Notes: generated by a model not told the origin, from the sequence alone. Shown: positions 16,665 through 25,207, counted from the first letter of the stretch. The stretch is 37,561 nt of DNA from Bacteroidetes bacterium ADurb.Bin008 (GCA_002071445.1 MWFE01000068.1:1-37561), one strand, 5' to 3'. Numbers and translations: made by a program.

Positions 16665-18596
16665 ATGCGATTATTGACTTTACATATCGTTCTTCTTCTC
16701 CTGTTACAGGGAAGCCTTTTTTCCCAACCCAGGGATTTATCATCAACCAATAAAAAGGCAATAAACAGCTATAAATCAGCCTTAGAAGCGTATGATAAGT
16801 ATGATTTTAAAACGGCCGAAAAACACCTGAAGGATGCCATCAGGCTCGATGGGCAGTTTATTGAGGCATACCTGATGCTTTCGCAGGCATACATGGAAAC
16901 GAACATGGTGGAGGAGGCTGTCACATCAGCAGAAGGTGCAATTGCCATCAACCCCGATTTTTTCCCTAATTTGCATATCAACCTGGGGAATTTTCTGTTC
17001 CGTAGAGGTGACTACGAGAGGGCTAAGAAGTATCTAAGCTACTTTTTGACATACAAAAACGTTCGTGCCGAAATTAAGGACTTTGCGTCTTTTAGGCTCA
17101 ACTGCTGCGAATTTGCCCTACATGCACTGGAAAACCCGGTGCCATTCACTCCCATCAATCTAGGGCCAAACGTGAATAGCAAGTTAGACGAATACTGGCC
17201 GAGCCTGTCTGCCGATGAGAATACGTTGGTCATAACGGTAAACAGCCCCATAGATGTTACTTCGCCTGAGGTGATGTATAATCGTCAGGAGGATTTCTAC
17301 ATCACAACCCGCGACTCCGATGGCGACTGGAAACCCGTTAGGAATATCGGGCCGCCTATCAACACTCCCCAATTCAACGAGGGGGCGCAATCGCTCACTG
17401 CCGACGGGCAGAGAATGTACTTCACCGTTTGCCGTGGCAACTGCGATATCTATGTTAGTGACCGCGATATGTACGGCAACTGGGGGCGGCCGCAACGGCT
17501 TCCCGAACCGCTAAACCTTGTCCATAGTAGCGAAAAACAGCCCTCCATATCGCCCGATGGGCGAACCCTCTACTTTGTGAGCAACAGGAATAGCAAAAAG
17601 GACAACTTCGATATCTGGTACTCCACCCGTCTGGACGACTACCACTGGAGTGAACCCATGGAAATTGGCGACAGCATTAATACTCCGCTCAATGAGCAAT
17701 CGCCCTTCATTCACTTTGATAACCAAACCCTCTATTTTTCTTCCAACGGACATGTGGGCATGGGAGGTCTCGATATCTTTGTGAGTCGAAGGCTGAACGA
17801 TACGCTGTGGAGCAAACCCGTTAACCTGGGCTATCCCATTAACACCTTTCGCGATGAAGATGGGTTGATTGTCAACGCAGCGGGTACAATGGCCTACTTC
17901 TCATCTGACATAAACCCGCAAACCGGCAGGGATATATACATGTTTGAATTGCCCAATCCCGTGCGTCCCATACCCTCGTCGTACATTTCGGGCAAAATTA
18001 TCGATGCCAAAACCGAACGACCTTTAAAGGCCAAATTTAACCTGGTGGATGTGGAGAGTGGCGAAGAGATAATGAACACCAACGCGCTTGAAGGTGGTTC
18101 CTTTTTCCTATGTATTCCCACCAACAGGAAATACGCTTTTTTTGCCTCCATGCCCGGTTACTTGTTCCATTCTGACCATATTGACCTTGTGGGCATACAC
18201 AGCGCCGACAAACCCTTTCGCAAAAACATAGAACTACATCCCATCATGATTGGCGAAACCATGGTTATGCGAAATATTTTTTACGAAACTGACTCTTACG
18301 AATTGAAACCGGAATCGCTAGTAGAACTTAAAAAGCTGCTTGAGCTGCTGACGCAAAACCCCACAATGAAAATCGAAATAGGCGGACATACCGATTACAT
18401 AGGCAGTGCAGAATACAACCAAACCCTCTCGGGAAAACGCGCTAAGGCTGTTGCCGATTTTCTTGTAAACAGTGGGGTTGATACTTCTCGAATTGCATGG
18501 GAGGGTTACGGGCTGACCAAACCCATTGGCGACAACTCAACGGAAGAAGGTAGGGCTAAAAACCGACGAACAGAAATACGGGTAATTGGCATGTAG
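16665..18596 (+). CDS. OmpA-family protein with TPR, PD40 propeller and CRD domains (PorE-like)
   Basis: A 643-residue periplasmic protein anchored to peptidoglycan. Order: signal peptide (1-20), TPR repeats (about 30-135), a PD40 beta-propeller (about 165-430) with repeats such as YWPSLSADENTLVIT, EGAQSLTADGQRMYFT, KQPSISPDGRTLYFVSN and QSPFIHFDNQTLYFSSN, a carboxypeptidase-regulatory-like domain from ISGKIIDAKTERPLKAKF, and a C-terminal OmpA domain with IGGHTDYIG, LSGKRAKAV and TEEGRAKNRRTEIRV. This is the domain order of PorE (PG1058) of the type IX secretion system. However, the signal peptide has no lipobox cysteine, unlike PorE, and many Bacteroidota carry paralogs of this layout, so a direct T9SS role is not established. 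Monocistronic, with its own promoter. Confidence 0.88.
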   Translation: MRLLTLHIVLLLLLQGSLFSQPRDLSSTNKKAINSYKSALEAYDKYDFKTAEKHLKDAIRLDGQFIEAYLMLSQAYMETNMVEEAVTSAEGAIAINPDFFPNLHINLGNFLFRRGDYERAKKYLSYFLTYKNVRAEIKDFASFRLNCCEFALHALENPVPFTPINLGPNVNSKLDEYWPSLSADENTLVITVNSPIDVTSPEVMYNRQEDFYITTRDSDGDWKPVRNIGPPINTPQFNEGAQSLTADGQRMYFTVCRGNCDIYVSDRDMYGNWGRPQRLPEPLNLVHSSEKQPSISPDGRTLYFVSNRNSKKDNFDIWYSTRLDDYHWSEPMEIGDSINTPLNEQSPFIHFDNQTLYFSSNGHVGMGGLDIFVSRRLNDTLWSKPVNLGYPINTFRDEDGLIVNAAGTMAYFSSDINPQTGRDIYMFELPNPVRPIPSSYISGKIIDAKTERPLKAKFNLVDVESGEEIMNTNALEGGSFFLCIPTNRKYAFFASMPGYLFHSDHIDLVGIHSADKPFRKNIELHPIMIGETMVMRNIFYETDSYELKPESLVELKKLLELLTQNPTMKIEIGGHTDYIGSAEYNQTLSGKRAKAVADFLVNSGVDTSRIAWEGYGLTKPIGDNSTEEGRAKNRRTEIRVIGM

Positions 18597-18699
18597 TTGC
18601 CACAGAATACTTATTGTCAACTACATACAGACTAAATACATCACCTTACTATTCATAAGGCAACAAAACCCTGTGATCATGAAAAGGCTATTGCCGGGG

Positions 18700-20007
18700 C
18701 TATTCTCCTGCAGTAGTTGAACTGATGGCTCTCTCGGTTTTTGCCACCATGGTGGCAACCATGGCATCGCCGGTAACGTTTAGCACTGTTCGTAGCATAT
18801 CCAGGGGTCGGTCGATGGCCAAAATCAACGCTAATCCCTCCACCGGAAGTCCCACAGAATTGAGTACGATGATAAGCATTACGATTCCGGCCCCGGGAAC
18901 ACCCGCTGCACCAATGGATGCCAGCGTTGCAGTGAGTACAATGGTAAGTTGCTGGGTAAAAGTGAGGTCAATGCCAAAAACCTGTGCTATAAAAACTGCT
19001 GCAACTGCCTGATACAGGCTGGTTCCGTCCATATTGATGGTAACCCCTATGGGGAGAACAAAGCTGGTTATCTCGTTGCTAACCCCCAATCCCTTTTCCA
19101 CCCTGTCCATGGTAACGGGAAGGGTAGCTGCGCTCGAGCTGGTGGAAAATGCAACCAGCTGTACAGGGAACATGGTTCTGTAAAAATCAATTGGGCGGAT
19201 TCCGGAAAAGAGTTTAAGAAAAATTGGATATAGCACCAATGCCACAAATAGTAAACCTGCTATTACAACAATGGCGTACAAACCCAGCGTTGTGAACAGG
19301 TGCAGCGAATCGGCAACGTTATCGCCCGAAAAATCGACAATTAGGGCTGCAAGCAGCGCCATTACCCCAAAGGGGGCAAACCGCATGATGAAATCAATGA
19401 TTTTGAGAATCACTTCGTTCAATCCTGACACAAAATCCCTAACCACCACCACATTGGGATGCTTAACCATCACTATGGCCAAACCGAAAACCATGGCAAA
19501 GAAAATTACCTGCAGCATATTGGCATTATTCGATGTGGCACTGACAATATTATCGGGGATAATATCCACAAGGAATTGCAATGGGCTTTCGGATTTCAGG
19601 TTATCGACGGCCAACTGTCGCCCTGATACATCCGGGGCATACTTTGTCAACAGTTCAACCCTTTTCTGCTCGGGAAACGATTGCCCCGGCTTAATCATAT
19701 TCACCAGCAGCAGGCCAACGGTGATAGCCAGCACTGTGGTAATCAGGTAAAGCGATATGGTTTTAACACCAATCCTCGATAGCTTGGTAATGTCGGAGAG
19801 CCCGGCTATTCCGGTTACCAACGATGCGAAAATAAGCGGCATTGCCACCAGCTTCAGGAGGTTGAGAAAAATAATCCCGAAGGGCTTAATATAGTCACAC
19901 ACAAGCCATCCAATACCCGAAATCACAGCCAACACACCAAGCAGCACGCCCACTGCCATTCCAATCAGGATTTTCAGATAGAGGGGAAGTTTGCGCCACA
20001 TAGCCAT
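18700..20007 (-). CDS. Dicarboxylate/amino acid:cation symporter (glutamate/aspartate type)
   Basis: A cytoplasmic-membrane transporter of the DAACS (GltP/GltPh) family, 435 residues from the ATG at 20007 (MAMWRKLPLYLKIL). The transport core is intact: HP1 serine-rich STSSSAATLPVT, the TM7 motif NMDGTSLYQ, the HP2 loop GAAGVPGAG and TM8 DRPLDMLRTVLNVTGDAMVATMVAKTE. The Arg in DMLRT is the residue that in GltPh holds the side-chain carboxylate, which favours acidic substrates. Whether it uses Na+ or H+ is not decided. A longer form from TTG at 20025 is possible, but that TTG is inside the -7 box, so the ATG is preferred. It converges on the OmpA gene with no strong terminator in between. Confidence 0.93.
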   Translation of the reverse strand: MAMWRKLPLYLKILIGMAVGVLLGVLAVISGIGWLVCDYIKPFGIIFLNLLKLVAMPLIFASLVTGIAGLSDITKLSRIGVKTISLYLITTVLAITVGLLLVNMIKPGQSFPEQKRVELLTKYAPDVSGRQLAVDNLKSESPLQFLVDIIPDNIVSATSNNANMLQVIFFAMVFGLAIVMVKHPNVVVVRDFVSGLNEVILKIIDFIMRFAPFGVMALLAALIVDFSGDNVADSLHLFTTLGLYAIVVIAGLLFVALVLYPIFLKLFSGIRPIDFYRTMFPVQLVAFSTSSSAATLPVTMDRVEKGLGVSNEITSFVLPIGVTINMDGTSLYQAVAAVFIAQVFGIDLTFTQQLTIVLTATLASIGAAGVPGAGIVMLIIVLNSVGLPVEGLALILAIDRPLDMLRTVLNVTGDAMVATMVAKTERAISSTTAGE

Positions 20008-20022
20008 AGATATTTTAGTTCT

Positions 20023-20030
20023 CAAAAATA
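20023..20030 (-). promoter_or_regulatory. -7 box that fixes the symporter start
   Basis: TATTTTTG on the minus strand matches TAnnTTTG. Transcription would begin near 20016, which excludes the upstream TTG (20025) and leaves the ATG at 20007. Confidence 0.5.
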
Positions 20031-20084
20031 TTGATTTCTTAACAAATCGCTATTATCTACCGTTGTACCAACCACTCAAAATTG

Positions 20085-20106
20085 AAAAAAGCCGGATATA
20101 CCGGCT
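20085..20106 (-). terminator. Terminator after slyD
   Basis: Stem AGCCGG / CCGGCT (20090-20095 and 20101-20106) with a 5-base loop. Read leftward it runs into TTTTTTC, just after the slyD stop codon. Confidence 0.75.
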
Positions 20107-20117
20107 ACTATTCCCTC

Positions 20118-20639
20118 TTAGTTGCATTCGCAATGGCCGCAACAATTTCCTTCGTGCCGATGCGTATGAACATGCCCATGCTCCAGTTCCTCCCTTGTGG
20201 CCTCGCGGATTGCCTCAACTTTTCCCGTAAAGTGCAAATCGCTGCCTGCCAAAGGGTGATTGAAGTCCAGGACTACATGGTCGTCGGTTACTTCAAGGAT
20301 TAGCGCATCATAATGGTTACCCTCCTGGTCAACCATTGGAACCCTACTACCCACATCGAGCATACCCTCGTTAATACCACCGCCATCCTCAAATGTTGAC
20401 TTGGGCAGTTTCAAAATATAATCCTTGTTAATCTCCCCATAGCCATCGGCACAGGGTATGGTAAAATTGAAAGAGTCGCCAATCTGCATGTTTTCGATAT
20501 TCTTCTCAAAAGCTTTGATAAGCATTCCCTTGCCAAAAATAAATTCCAGGGGATTTGTGGGTTCAGCCTGATCAACAATCTCTCCGTCAACCCTTAGTAT
20601 GTAGCTAACCGATATAGCTTTGTCTTTCGATACGTTCAT
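20118..20639 (-). CDS. slyD: SlyD-like FKBP peptidyl-prolyl isomerase with metal-binding tail
   Basis: A 173-residue cytoplasmic folding helper. The FKBP domain is split by an insert-in-flap chaperone domain: the first FKBP part runs to GDSFNFTIPCADGYGE, the insert spans about residues 73-125, and the fold resumes with VVLDFNHPLAGSDLHFTGKVEAIREAT, the SlyD signature. The tail from residue 152 (EHGHVHTHRHEGNCCGHCECN) is rich in His and Cys, as in SlyD proteins that bind nickel or other metals. No nickel enzyme or metal transporter is nearby, so a link to metal maturation is only a possibility. It is monocistronic, with a terminator 12 bases after the stop. Confidence 0.92.
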   Translation of the reverse strand: MNVSKDKAISVSYILRVDGEIVDQAEPTNPLEFIFGKGMLIKAFEKNIENMQIGDSFNFTIPCADGYGEINKDYILKLPKSTFEDGGGINEGMLDVGSRVPMVDQEGNHYDALILEVTDDHVVLDFNHPLAGSDLHFTGKVEAIREATREELEHGHVHTHRHEGNCCGHCECN

Positions 20640-20921
20640 AGGAAAATGATTTAATGTAATAGTTTGAAAAAAATGTTTCCAAAGGAACGGCTTTTTTTTT
20701 CAATACCAAAACTCAAAGCACACAAATCGAATGTAAAAAAAGGAAAGAGACAGGACTTCAGGGTAAATTGACATATTAGGTCGTAAAAACGCAAAAAAAT
20801 CATCGTAATCGGAATCGGTTTTCCGGAAGATCAATGGCATAATCACTCGGCATACCATTCAATTCGTTCGTAATAACTGTAGCCAAACTGACGCCACTAA
20901 ATAAAATTATTCGCAAAACAG
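20640..20921. other. Divergent spacer between slyD and the cold-shock gene
   Basis: No gene or clear RNA structure is seen. The stretch is AT-rich, with short A and T runs. No good TAnnTTTG box for slyD was found; TCGATTTG on the minus strand near 20725 is a poor match. The cold-shock promoter lies at its right edge. Confidence 0.5.
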
Positions 20922-20952
20922 TTTGTTATATCAAATCAAATCATCACCTTTG
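20922..20952 (+). promoter_or_regulatory. Promoter of the cold-shock gene
   Basis: TTTG at 20922-20925 is followed after 19 bases by CACCTTTG (20945-20952). Spacing fits Bacteroidota promoters, although the -7 box starts CA instead of TA. The leader would be about 43 bases, much shorter than the long thermosensing leader of E. coli cspA. Confidence 0.55.
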
Positions 20953-21001
20953 TGTTGCTATTTATAACTAAACAAATTATCAATTATCACCCAATTTCAC
21001 C

Positions 21002-21202
21002 ATGAAAGGAAAAGTTAAATGGTTTGATGCAGCTAAAGGTTTTGGCTTTATTCAAACCGAAGAAGGTAATGATGTTTTTGTTCATTACACCGGGATTGTA
21101 AGAGAAGGTTTTAAGCGTCTCGATGAAGGTCAAAATGTAGAATTTGAAATTACTCAAGGGAAACGTGGCCCTCAGGCAATCAATGTTGTTGTTATAGAAT
21201 AA
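21002..21202 (+). CDS. Cold-shock-domain RNA-binding protein
   Basis: A 66-residue single OB-fold protein of the CspA family. It binds single-stranded RNA or DNA and melts RNA structure, helping translation and transcription. [17 protein letters not shown] contains RNP1 (KGFGFI), and DVFVHYTGI contains RNP2 (VFVHY). [27 protein letters not shown] completes the fold. Full length. It has its own promoter and is followed by a strong terminator, so it is a single-gene unit. Several paralogs are usual in these genomes, so the sequence does not show whether this copy is cold-induced. Confidence 0.95.
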   Translation: MKGKVKWFDAAKGFGFIQTEEGNDVFVHYTGIVREGFKRLDEGQNVEFEITQGKRGPQAINVVVIE

Positions 21203-21232
21203 AATCAGCATTATTCTATATACGATCGAATT

Positions 21233-21261
21233 AAAAGGCCCTGAATTTCAAGGCCTTTTTT
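21233..21261 (+). terminator. Terminator after the cold-shock gene
   Basis: Stem AAAAGGCC / GGCCTTTT (21233-21240 and 21252-21259) with an 11-base loop and a T run. The A run on the left means it can also stop the convergent leftward gene that ends at 21275. Confidence 0.85.
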
Positions 21262-21274
21262 CTTTTCCGGCCTT

Positions 21275-21880
21275 TTAGAATGTAATATTAATTCTGAACA
21301 TGGGATTTGAGATGTAGGGTGAGTAGGTGTCCTTAGTAATATCCCAAAGCAGCATGATATTCAGTGCTGCCCTTTCTCCTATTTTCTGCCTATACCCCAC
21401 TCCTGTCAGGAATAGCTGAATCCAGGTTTTTCCACTGTCCCGATCGACGGCAAAGGGGTCCATCATGCTTCTATCGATATACAACCACTCCGTCTCACCA
21501 TGCACAAAGAAACCACCTTTCAAAGGGATTGGGGTAGTCTCGCTCAAATCGGGAATGGGCAATATCTGCGTAAATGCCGATGCTCCCCAAATATTGCTAC
21601 GAAATCTTTCTCCCGATCCTCCCATGAATAGGCCCTTATGGCTATAGTAGCTGTATCGGCCACCCGCTCCCACTGTCCATTGAGGAATTATCCAAATGCC
21701 TGCAATGGGGACTATATCCACCTGGGTAATACTGCCAAAGGTAAGCCCAAGGGATCCACCGGCATAAAGCCTGTCAATAAACCTTTTATCGGTTTTGTCA
21801 ATCTTTCCCTGCCCATGAGCCGAAAACGTAAAAAGGGTGAGTACTAGGGCGATGACATAGAACAACCTTTTCATTTTCAA
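21275..21880 (-). CDS. Small predicted outer-membrane beta-barrel protein
   Basis: A 201-residue protein of no family I recognise. The signal peptide is at residues 1-23 (ending SAHGQG). The rest alternates aromatic and polar residues in short strands (YAGGSLGLTFGSI, WTVGAGGRYSYYS, GGFFVHGETEWLYI, WIQLFLTGVGYRQKI, AALNIMLLWDI) and ends with F, the usual last residue of barrels inserted by BamA. About eight strands can be counted, so an 8-stranded barrel is a reasonable guess. It shares a terminator with the convergent cold-shock gene. No function can be read. Confidence 0.75.
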   Translation of the reverse strand: MKMKRLFYVIALVLTLFTFSAHGQGKIDKTDKRFIDRLYAGGSLGLTFGSITQVDIVPIAGIWIIPQWTVGAGGRYSYYSHKGLFMGGSGERFRSNIWGASAFTQILPIPDLSETTPIPLKGGFFVHGETEWLYIDRSMMDPFAVDRDSGKTWIQLFLTGVGYRQKIGERAALNIMLLWDITKDTYSPYISNPMFRINITF

Positions 21881-22117
21881 CTATTTTAGATAAAGTAACT
21901 TTTTCTTATCGAAACTAATCCCAATCGAGTGGGCTATCGCTTCCCTCTGTAACCCGAAGATGCATTGCGAATGGCAAAGTACGCAATAAATCGTTATTAA
22001 TGCTATTTTTGTATTGCCGTTTTTTATATTTCATGGTATTGGCGTTAAGTAGTTCTAACATTCTATCCCTATGGGCTATAATTAAGGGTAAACCCACAAT
22101 ATGCATTGGTCTCAACA

Positions 22118-23509
22118 ATGTCTCGAAAATTATACATACTGTTCGCCTCATTCCTCTCCCTTTTTACAGGTCAACTCCCATTGGCCCATGCACAGGAAGT
22201 TTTTACCTTAAACGATTGGCTGTTGCTCTACTGCGACTCAGCCAACTATAGCCAGGCGGTGAATGTGCTTAATCAAGGGGCCAATCCCAACGCGGCATCG
22301 TGGGATGGAGCCAGCGCCCTTATGCTTGCATCGTGGAGGGGAAACTATAAACTGGTAAGGGAGCTGCTGATCAGAGGTGCCGACATCAATGCAAAGCCCC
22401 TCAACGGGAATAGCGCTTTACATTCGGCTGTTGCAGCCAATCACGACAGCATCGCCGAACTTCTCATTCTCAACGGTGCAGAGATTAATGCCGCTAACCA
22501 AAGCGGGATCACCCCGCTACATTTTGCTTGCGCATACGGCTATCCTTTTCTCACCGACTTGCTGATAGCCTACGGTGCCGCCATCGATTCGAGCGACAAT
22601 ATGGGCAATACCCCTCTCATCTTAGCCGTTTATCACGGAGCATACACGGTAACCCAAATCCTGCTCGACGAGTGGGCCGATGTGGACAAATCGGATAACC
22701 AAGGCTTTACGCCTGCCATGATTGCCACACAGTTCAACGATACGCTGATGCTCAGAATGCTGTCAGACTATGGAGCACGACTCGATATGCGCACGCCGAC
22801 GGGGGTAACCGCTTTGGCCATTGCTCTGGTAAACCATTCCCGGGAAGCTGCCGATTTTCTTATAGCCAAGGGGGCTGCCGTTGAAGATTTGCACCCCAAC
22901 ACCAGCTATGCCCAGCTGGCCAAGGAGAACAATCTGTTTTCAACATATGATAAGCTGGTGAACATGGGCATTGCTCCCTATAAAAAACCGTTCATAAGGT
23001 CGTACGCAGTGCATGTTGGCTCCACATTCAATGGTAACGAATTTTACTTGAATACCGGTATTGACGCCGTTGCCAATACTTTTGATATGAGCATGGGCAT
23101 TGGCTATGGAATAAGGCCATACTATAAGGCAGTCCTTGTTGAAAGCGAAAATATCTCGACCCAATTTTACGAGATAAGGCAACAACTGGCGCTGACACTG
23201 GAAAAGTCCTTTTTGGTTACCAACAAACTCACATGGAAAAAACGATACTTCTTTATCGGGTTAAATGGGCTATTCAGCTGGGGCAAGTACGATTACTATC
23301 AGGCCAGAACCAAGCCTAAAACCTATCTGTTGCTATCGCCGAAGCTGGGTTTTACTATGGCCAATAGTGCTTTTTTCTTCAAATCGTCGGTCAATCTGGT
23401 GAAAATGGACCATTTAAAGGAGTTGCCCGTAATGGTGCAGTTCACAACCGGTTTCTTTATTAACAAGGCAGAGCCAATTATTAAACGGAAAATTATTTCT
23501 AACTACTGA
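22118..23509 (+). CDS. Exported ankyrin-repeat protein with C-terminal beta-barrel-like domain
   Basis: 463 residues from ATG 22118. A TTG at 22106 would add four residues with no support. Signal peptide 1-25 (LPLAHAQ). About seven ankyrin repeats (roughly 30-275) with clear consensus: GASALMLASWRGNYKLVRELLIRGADINAK, GNSALHSAVAANH, GITPLHFACAYGY, GNTPLILAVYHGA, GFTPAMIATQFND and GVTALAIALVNHS. From about 290 to the end the sequence changes to aromatic-rich strands (VHVGSTFNGNEFYLNTGI, MSMGIGYGIRPYY, RYFFIGLNGLFSW, MVQFTTGFFI) that look like an outer-membrane barrel. The ankyrin part would then sit in the periplasm or at the surface and bind a protein partner. The next gene overlaps its stop codon. 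I know of no named family with this fusion. Confidence 0.85.
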   Translation: MSRKLYILFASFLSLFTGQLPLAHAQEVFTLNDWLLLYCDSANYSQAVNVLNQGANPNAASWDGASALMLASWRGNYKLVRELLIRGADINAKPLNGNSALHSAVAANHDSIAELLILNGAEINAANQSGITPLHFACAYGYPFLTDLLIAYGAAIDSSDNMGNTPLILAVYHGAYTVTQILLDEWADVDKSDNQGFTPAMIATQFNDTLMLRMLSDYGARLDMRTPTGVTALAIALVNHSREAADFLIAKGAAVEDLHPNTSYAQLAKENNLFSTYDKLVNMGIAPYKKPFIRSYAVHVGSTFNGNEFYLNTGIDAVANTFDMSMGIGYGIRPYYKAVLVESENISTQFYEIRQQLALTLEKSFLVTNKLTWKKRYFFIGLNGLFSWGKYDYYQARTKPKTYLLLSPKLGFTMANSAFFFKSSVNLVKMDHLKELPVMVQFTTGFFINKAEPIIKRKIISNY

Positions 23510-23955
23510 TGAAAAGGAATACGCTACGGTTTTTAAGGCGACACCTCGTTGGGTTGATGATTCTGTTCATGATGAGTATTCCCAAAATGAGCTGTAAAGA
23601 TATGGAGTCCTGGATAGTTGATTGTGCAGAGTGTTATACCGACCCCTTCGTTGTGGCTCCGGTTTATATTTGGTTAAGTAGCGATAACGAAAATCAGGAA
23701 ATCCCCATAACCGTGTACTACGGGCCTTATGAGGACAACCATGTGGCCGTCATGGATACTGCCCGCAGTGAGAGAATTGAAATCGTTCTGGAAACCAATA
23801 GCCACTACAGCATTAAAGCCGAATACCATAAAAATGGGAGGCCATACAACGTAATCAGGGGCACCCACCTTAAGCTAAGGCACGACACCGACTCGTGTGA
23901 CGAACCCTGCTATTACCTTACAGGCGATGAGGTAGATATGAGACTCAAATTCTAA
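23509..23955 (+). CDS. Small exported Cys-rich protein coupled to the ankyrin gene
   Basis: A 148-residue protein of no family I recognise. Its ATG shares one base with the TGA of the ankyrin gene (TGATG), so translation is probably coupled and the two products made together. A basic start (MKRNTLRFLRRH) and hydrophobic stretch (13-26) form a signal peptide. MSC at 27-29 could be a lipid site, but the -3 residue (Lys) is poor for a lipobox. Other cysteines occur as CAEC and CDEPC, suggesting disulfides or metal binding. The middle is beta-rich (PITVYYGPYEDNHVAVMDT, ERIEIVLETNSHYSIKAEYH). A role with the ankyrin/barrel protein is inference from position. Confidence 0.78.
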   Translation: MKRNTLRFLRRHLVGLMILFMMSIPKMSCKDMESWIVDCAECYTDPFVVAPVYIWLSSDNENQEIPITVYYGPYEDNHVAVMDTARSERIEIVLETNSHYSIKAEYHKNGRPYNVIRGTHLKLRHDTDSCDEPCYYLTGDEVDMRLKF

Positions 23956-23962
23956 AAGGCTA

Positions 23963-25207
23963 CTATTTGAACAAATCCTTAATCTCCTCGTAATCGCCAT
24001 CGGTTTCTGCCGGGTTGAGTCCCAGAATATGAGCAATGATGAGGTAGAGATTGTTGTTCATAATGGCCTTGTGCTCATATCCCTGCTTAAAGGCAGGTCC
24101 CTGAGCAAAGAAAATTCCGTGCATATCGGGATATTGGTTGTCATAGCCGTGCGTGCCGCCTGAATAACCCAATGATCGCTTGCCTATTCCAACGCTATAC
24201 CCCAACTCTGCTTCTACGAGTATGTCCTGTACCCTTGCATTCGTTCCGTAGTGGTACCTTTGGGGTATCCCGTGGCGTTCCCAAACCTTGAGATGTGGTA
24301 TTGCCTTAAGCGCAGCAATGGCCTTACTGCGATACTCTTCCTTGGGCTGCAAGCTGAAAACAGGATTACCTCCCGTAATCAGGCTAAACCAGTTCCTATC
24401 GATATAATCATTCAAATTAATGTACCTATCGGCGGAAATTTCGGCCATCCCATGATCGGAAACAACTATAAAGTTGATCTGAGTGGCGTGCGGCAGTGCT
24501 GATAGCTTATGGAGGAATATACCCAGCAAACTATCCAACTGTTCGACCATGGCAAGGGTTTTGGGACCTTTAGGCCCATCCTCGTGCGAAGTGCCATCAG
24601 GTTCCGGAGAGTACCACATGATCAGCCGGGGTCGCTTTTCCATAGGAAGTGATAGCCAATGGATAACAGTATCAATTTTAGTTGTGAAAGGAGTTTGGGA
24701 ATCGTACGGCTTCCAGTACGTTGGCTGTTTACCGCCAATAGCTGTTTCCGAGCCAACCCAAAAATATGAAGCTGAAATCACCCCCTGATTCTCGGCCGTA
24801 ATCCAAATGGGCTCGCCCCCGTAGAAAGCAGGGTTTTCGACGGCTTTCCTGTTACCAATGGAATAATATCCCAACGTGGCATCGTAAAAACTGTTGCTGA
24901 CAATGCCATGATGATCTGGATGCAGCCCTGTGGCCATGCTGTAATGGTTTGGGAAAGTTTTCGATGGGTAACATGGGATGAATGCCTTGGTGGTAACACC
25001 ATGTTTTGCCATGGAATTCAGGTTAGGCGTTTTGGCAATGGTGGGGTAATCCCAACGGAACGCATCAAGCGAAAGCACAACAACATACGTTTCCGGTTTA
25101 TCAATGGATTTAGCAGTACAGCCAACCGTTAAAACCAAAGAAACTACGACAGCCATAATATGCAAGGAGAACATCCTTGCTGAATTCTTTAATACCTTTA
25201 CTCTCAT
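23963..25207 (-). CDS. Nucleotide pyrophosphatase/phosphodiesterase (alkaline phosphatase superfamily)
   Basis: A 414-residue exported enzyme resembling eukaryotic NPP ectonucleotidases, expected to cleave phosphodiester or pyrophosphate bonds of nucleotides or phospholipid head groups. Metal and nucleophile motifs are present: LSLDAFRWDY (Asp), YPSKTFPNHYSMATGLHPDHHGI (nucleophilic Thr in SKTFPNH), EPDGTSHEDGP, VVSDHGMAEI and GGTHGYDN. The signal segment ends VLTVGC, so the protein may be a lipoprotein although the lipobox is imperfect. The start at 25207 (MRVKVLKNSARMF) is chosen because the alternative at 25255 puts an extra hydrophobic stretch before a complete signal. It converges with the small Cys-rich gene, only 7 bases between stops. 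Confidence 0.9.
   Translation of the reverse strand: MRVKVLKNSARMFSLHIMAVVVSLVLTVGCTAKSIDKPETYVVVLSLDAFRWDYPTIAKTPNLNSMAKHGVTTKAFIPCYPSKTFPNHYSMATGLHPDHHGIVSNSFYDATLGYYSIGNRKAVENPAFYGGEPIWITAENQGVISASYFWVGSETAIGGKQPTYWKPYDSQTPFTTKIDTVIHWLSLPMEKRPRLIMWYSPEPDGTSHEDGPKGPKTLAMVEQLDSLLGIFLHKLSALPHATQINFIVVSDHGMAEISADRYINLNDYIDRNWFSLITGGNPVFSLQPKEEYRSKAIAALKAIPHLKVWERHGIPQRYHYGTNARVQDILVEAELGYSVGIGKRSLGYSGGTHGYDNQYPDMHGIFFAQGPAFKQGYEHKAIMNNNLYLIIAHILGLNPAETDGDYEEIKDLFK

Noticed and set aside
20640..20921. Small RNA or cold-shock thermosensor leader upstream of the cold-shock gene
   Set aside because: The best promoter lies at 20922-20952, leaving a leader of only about 43 bases. No stable structure or conserved cold box could be seen.
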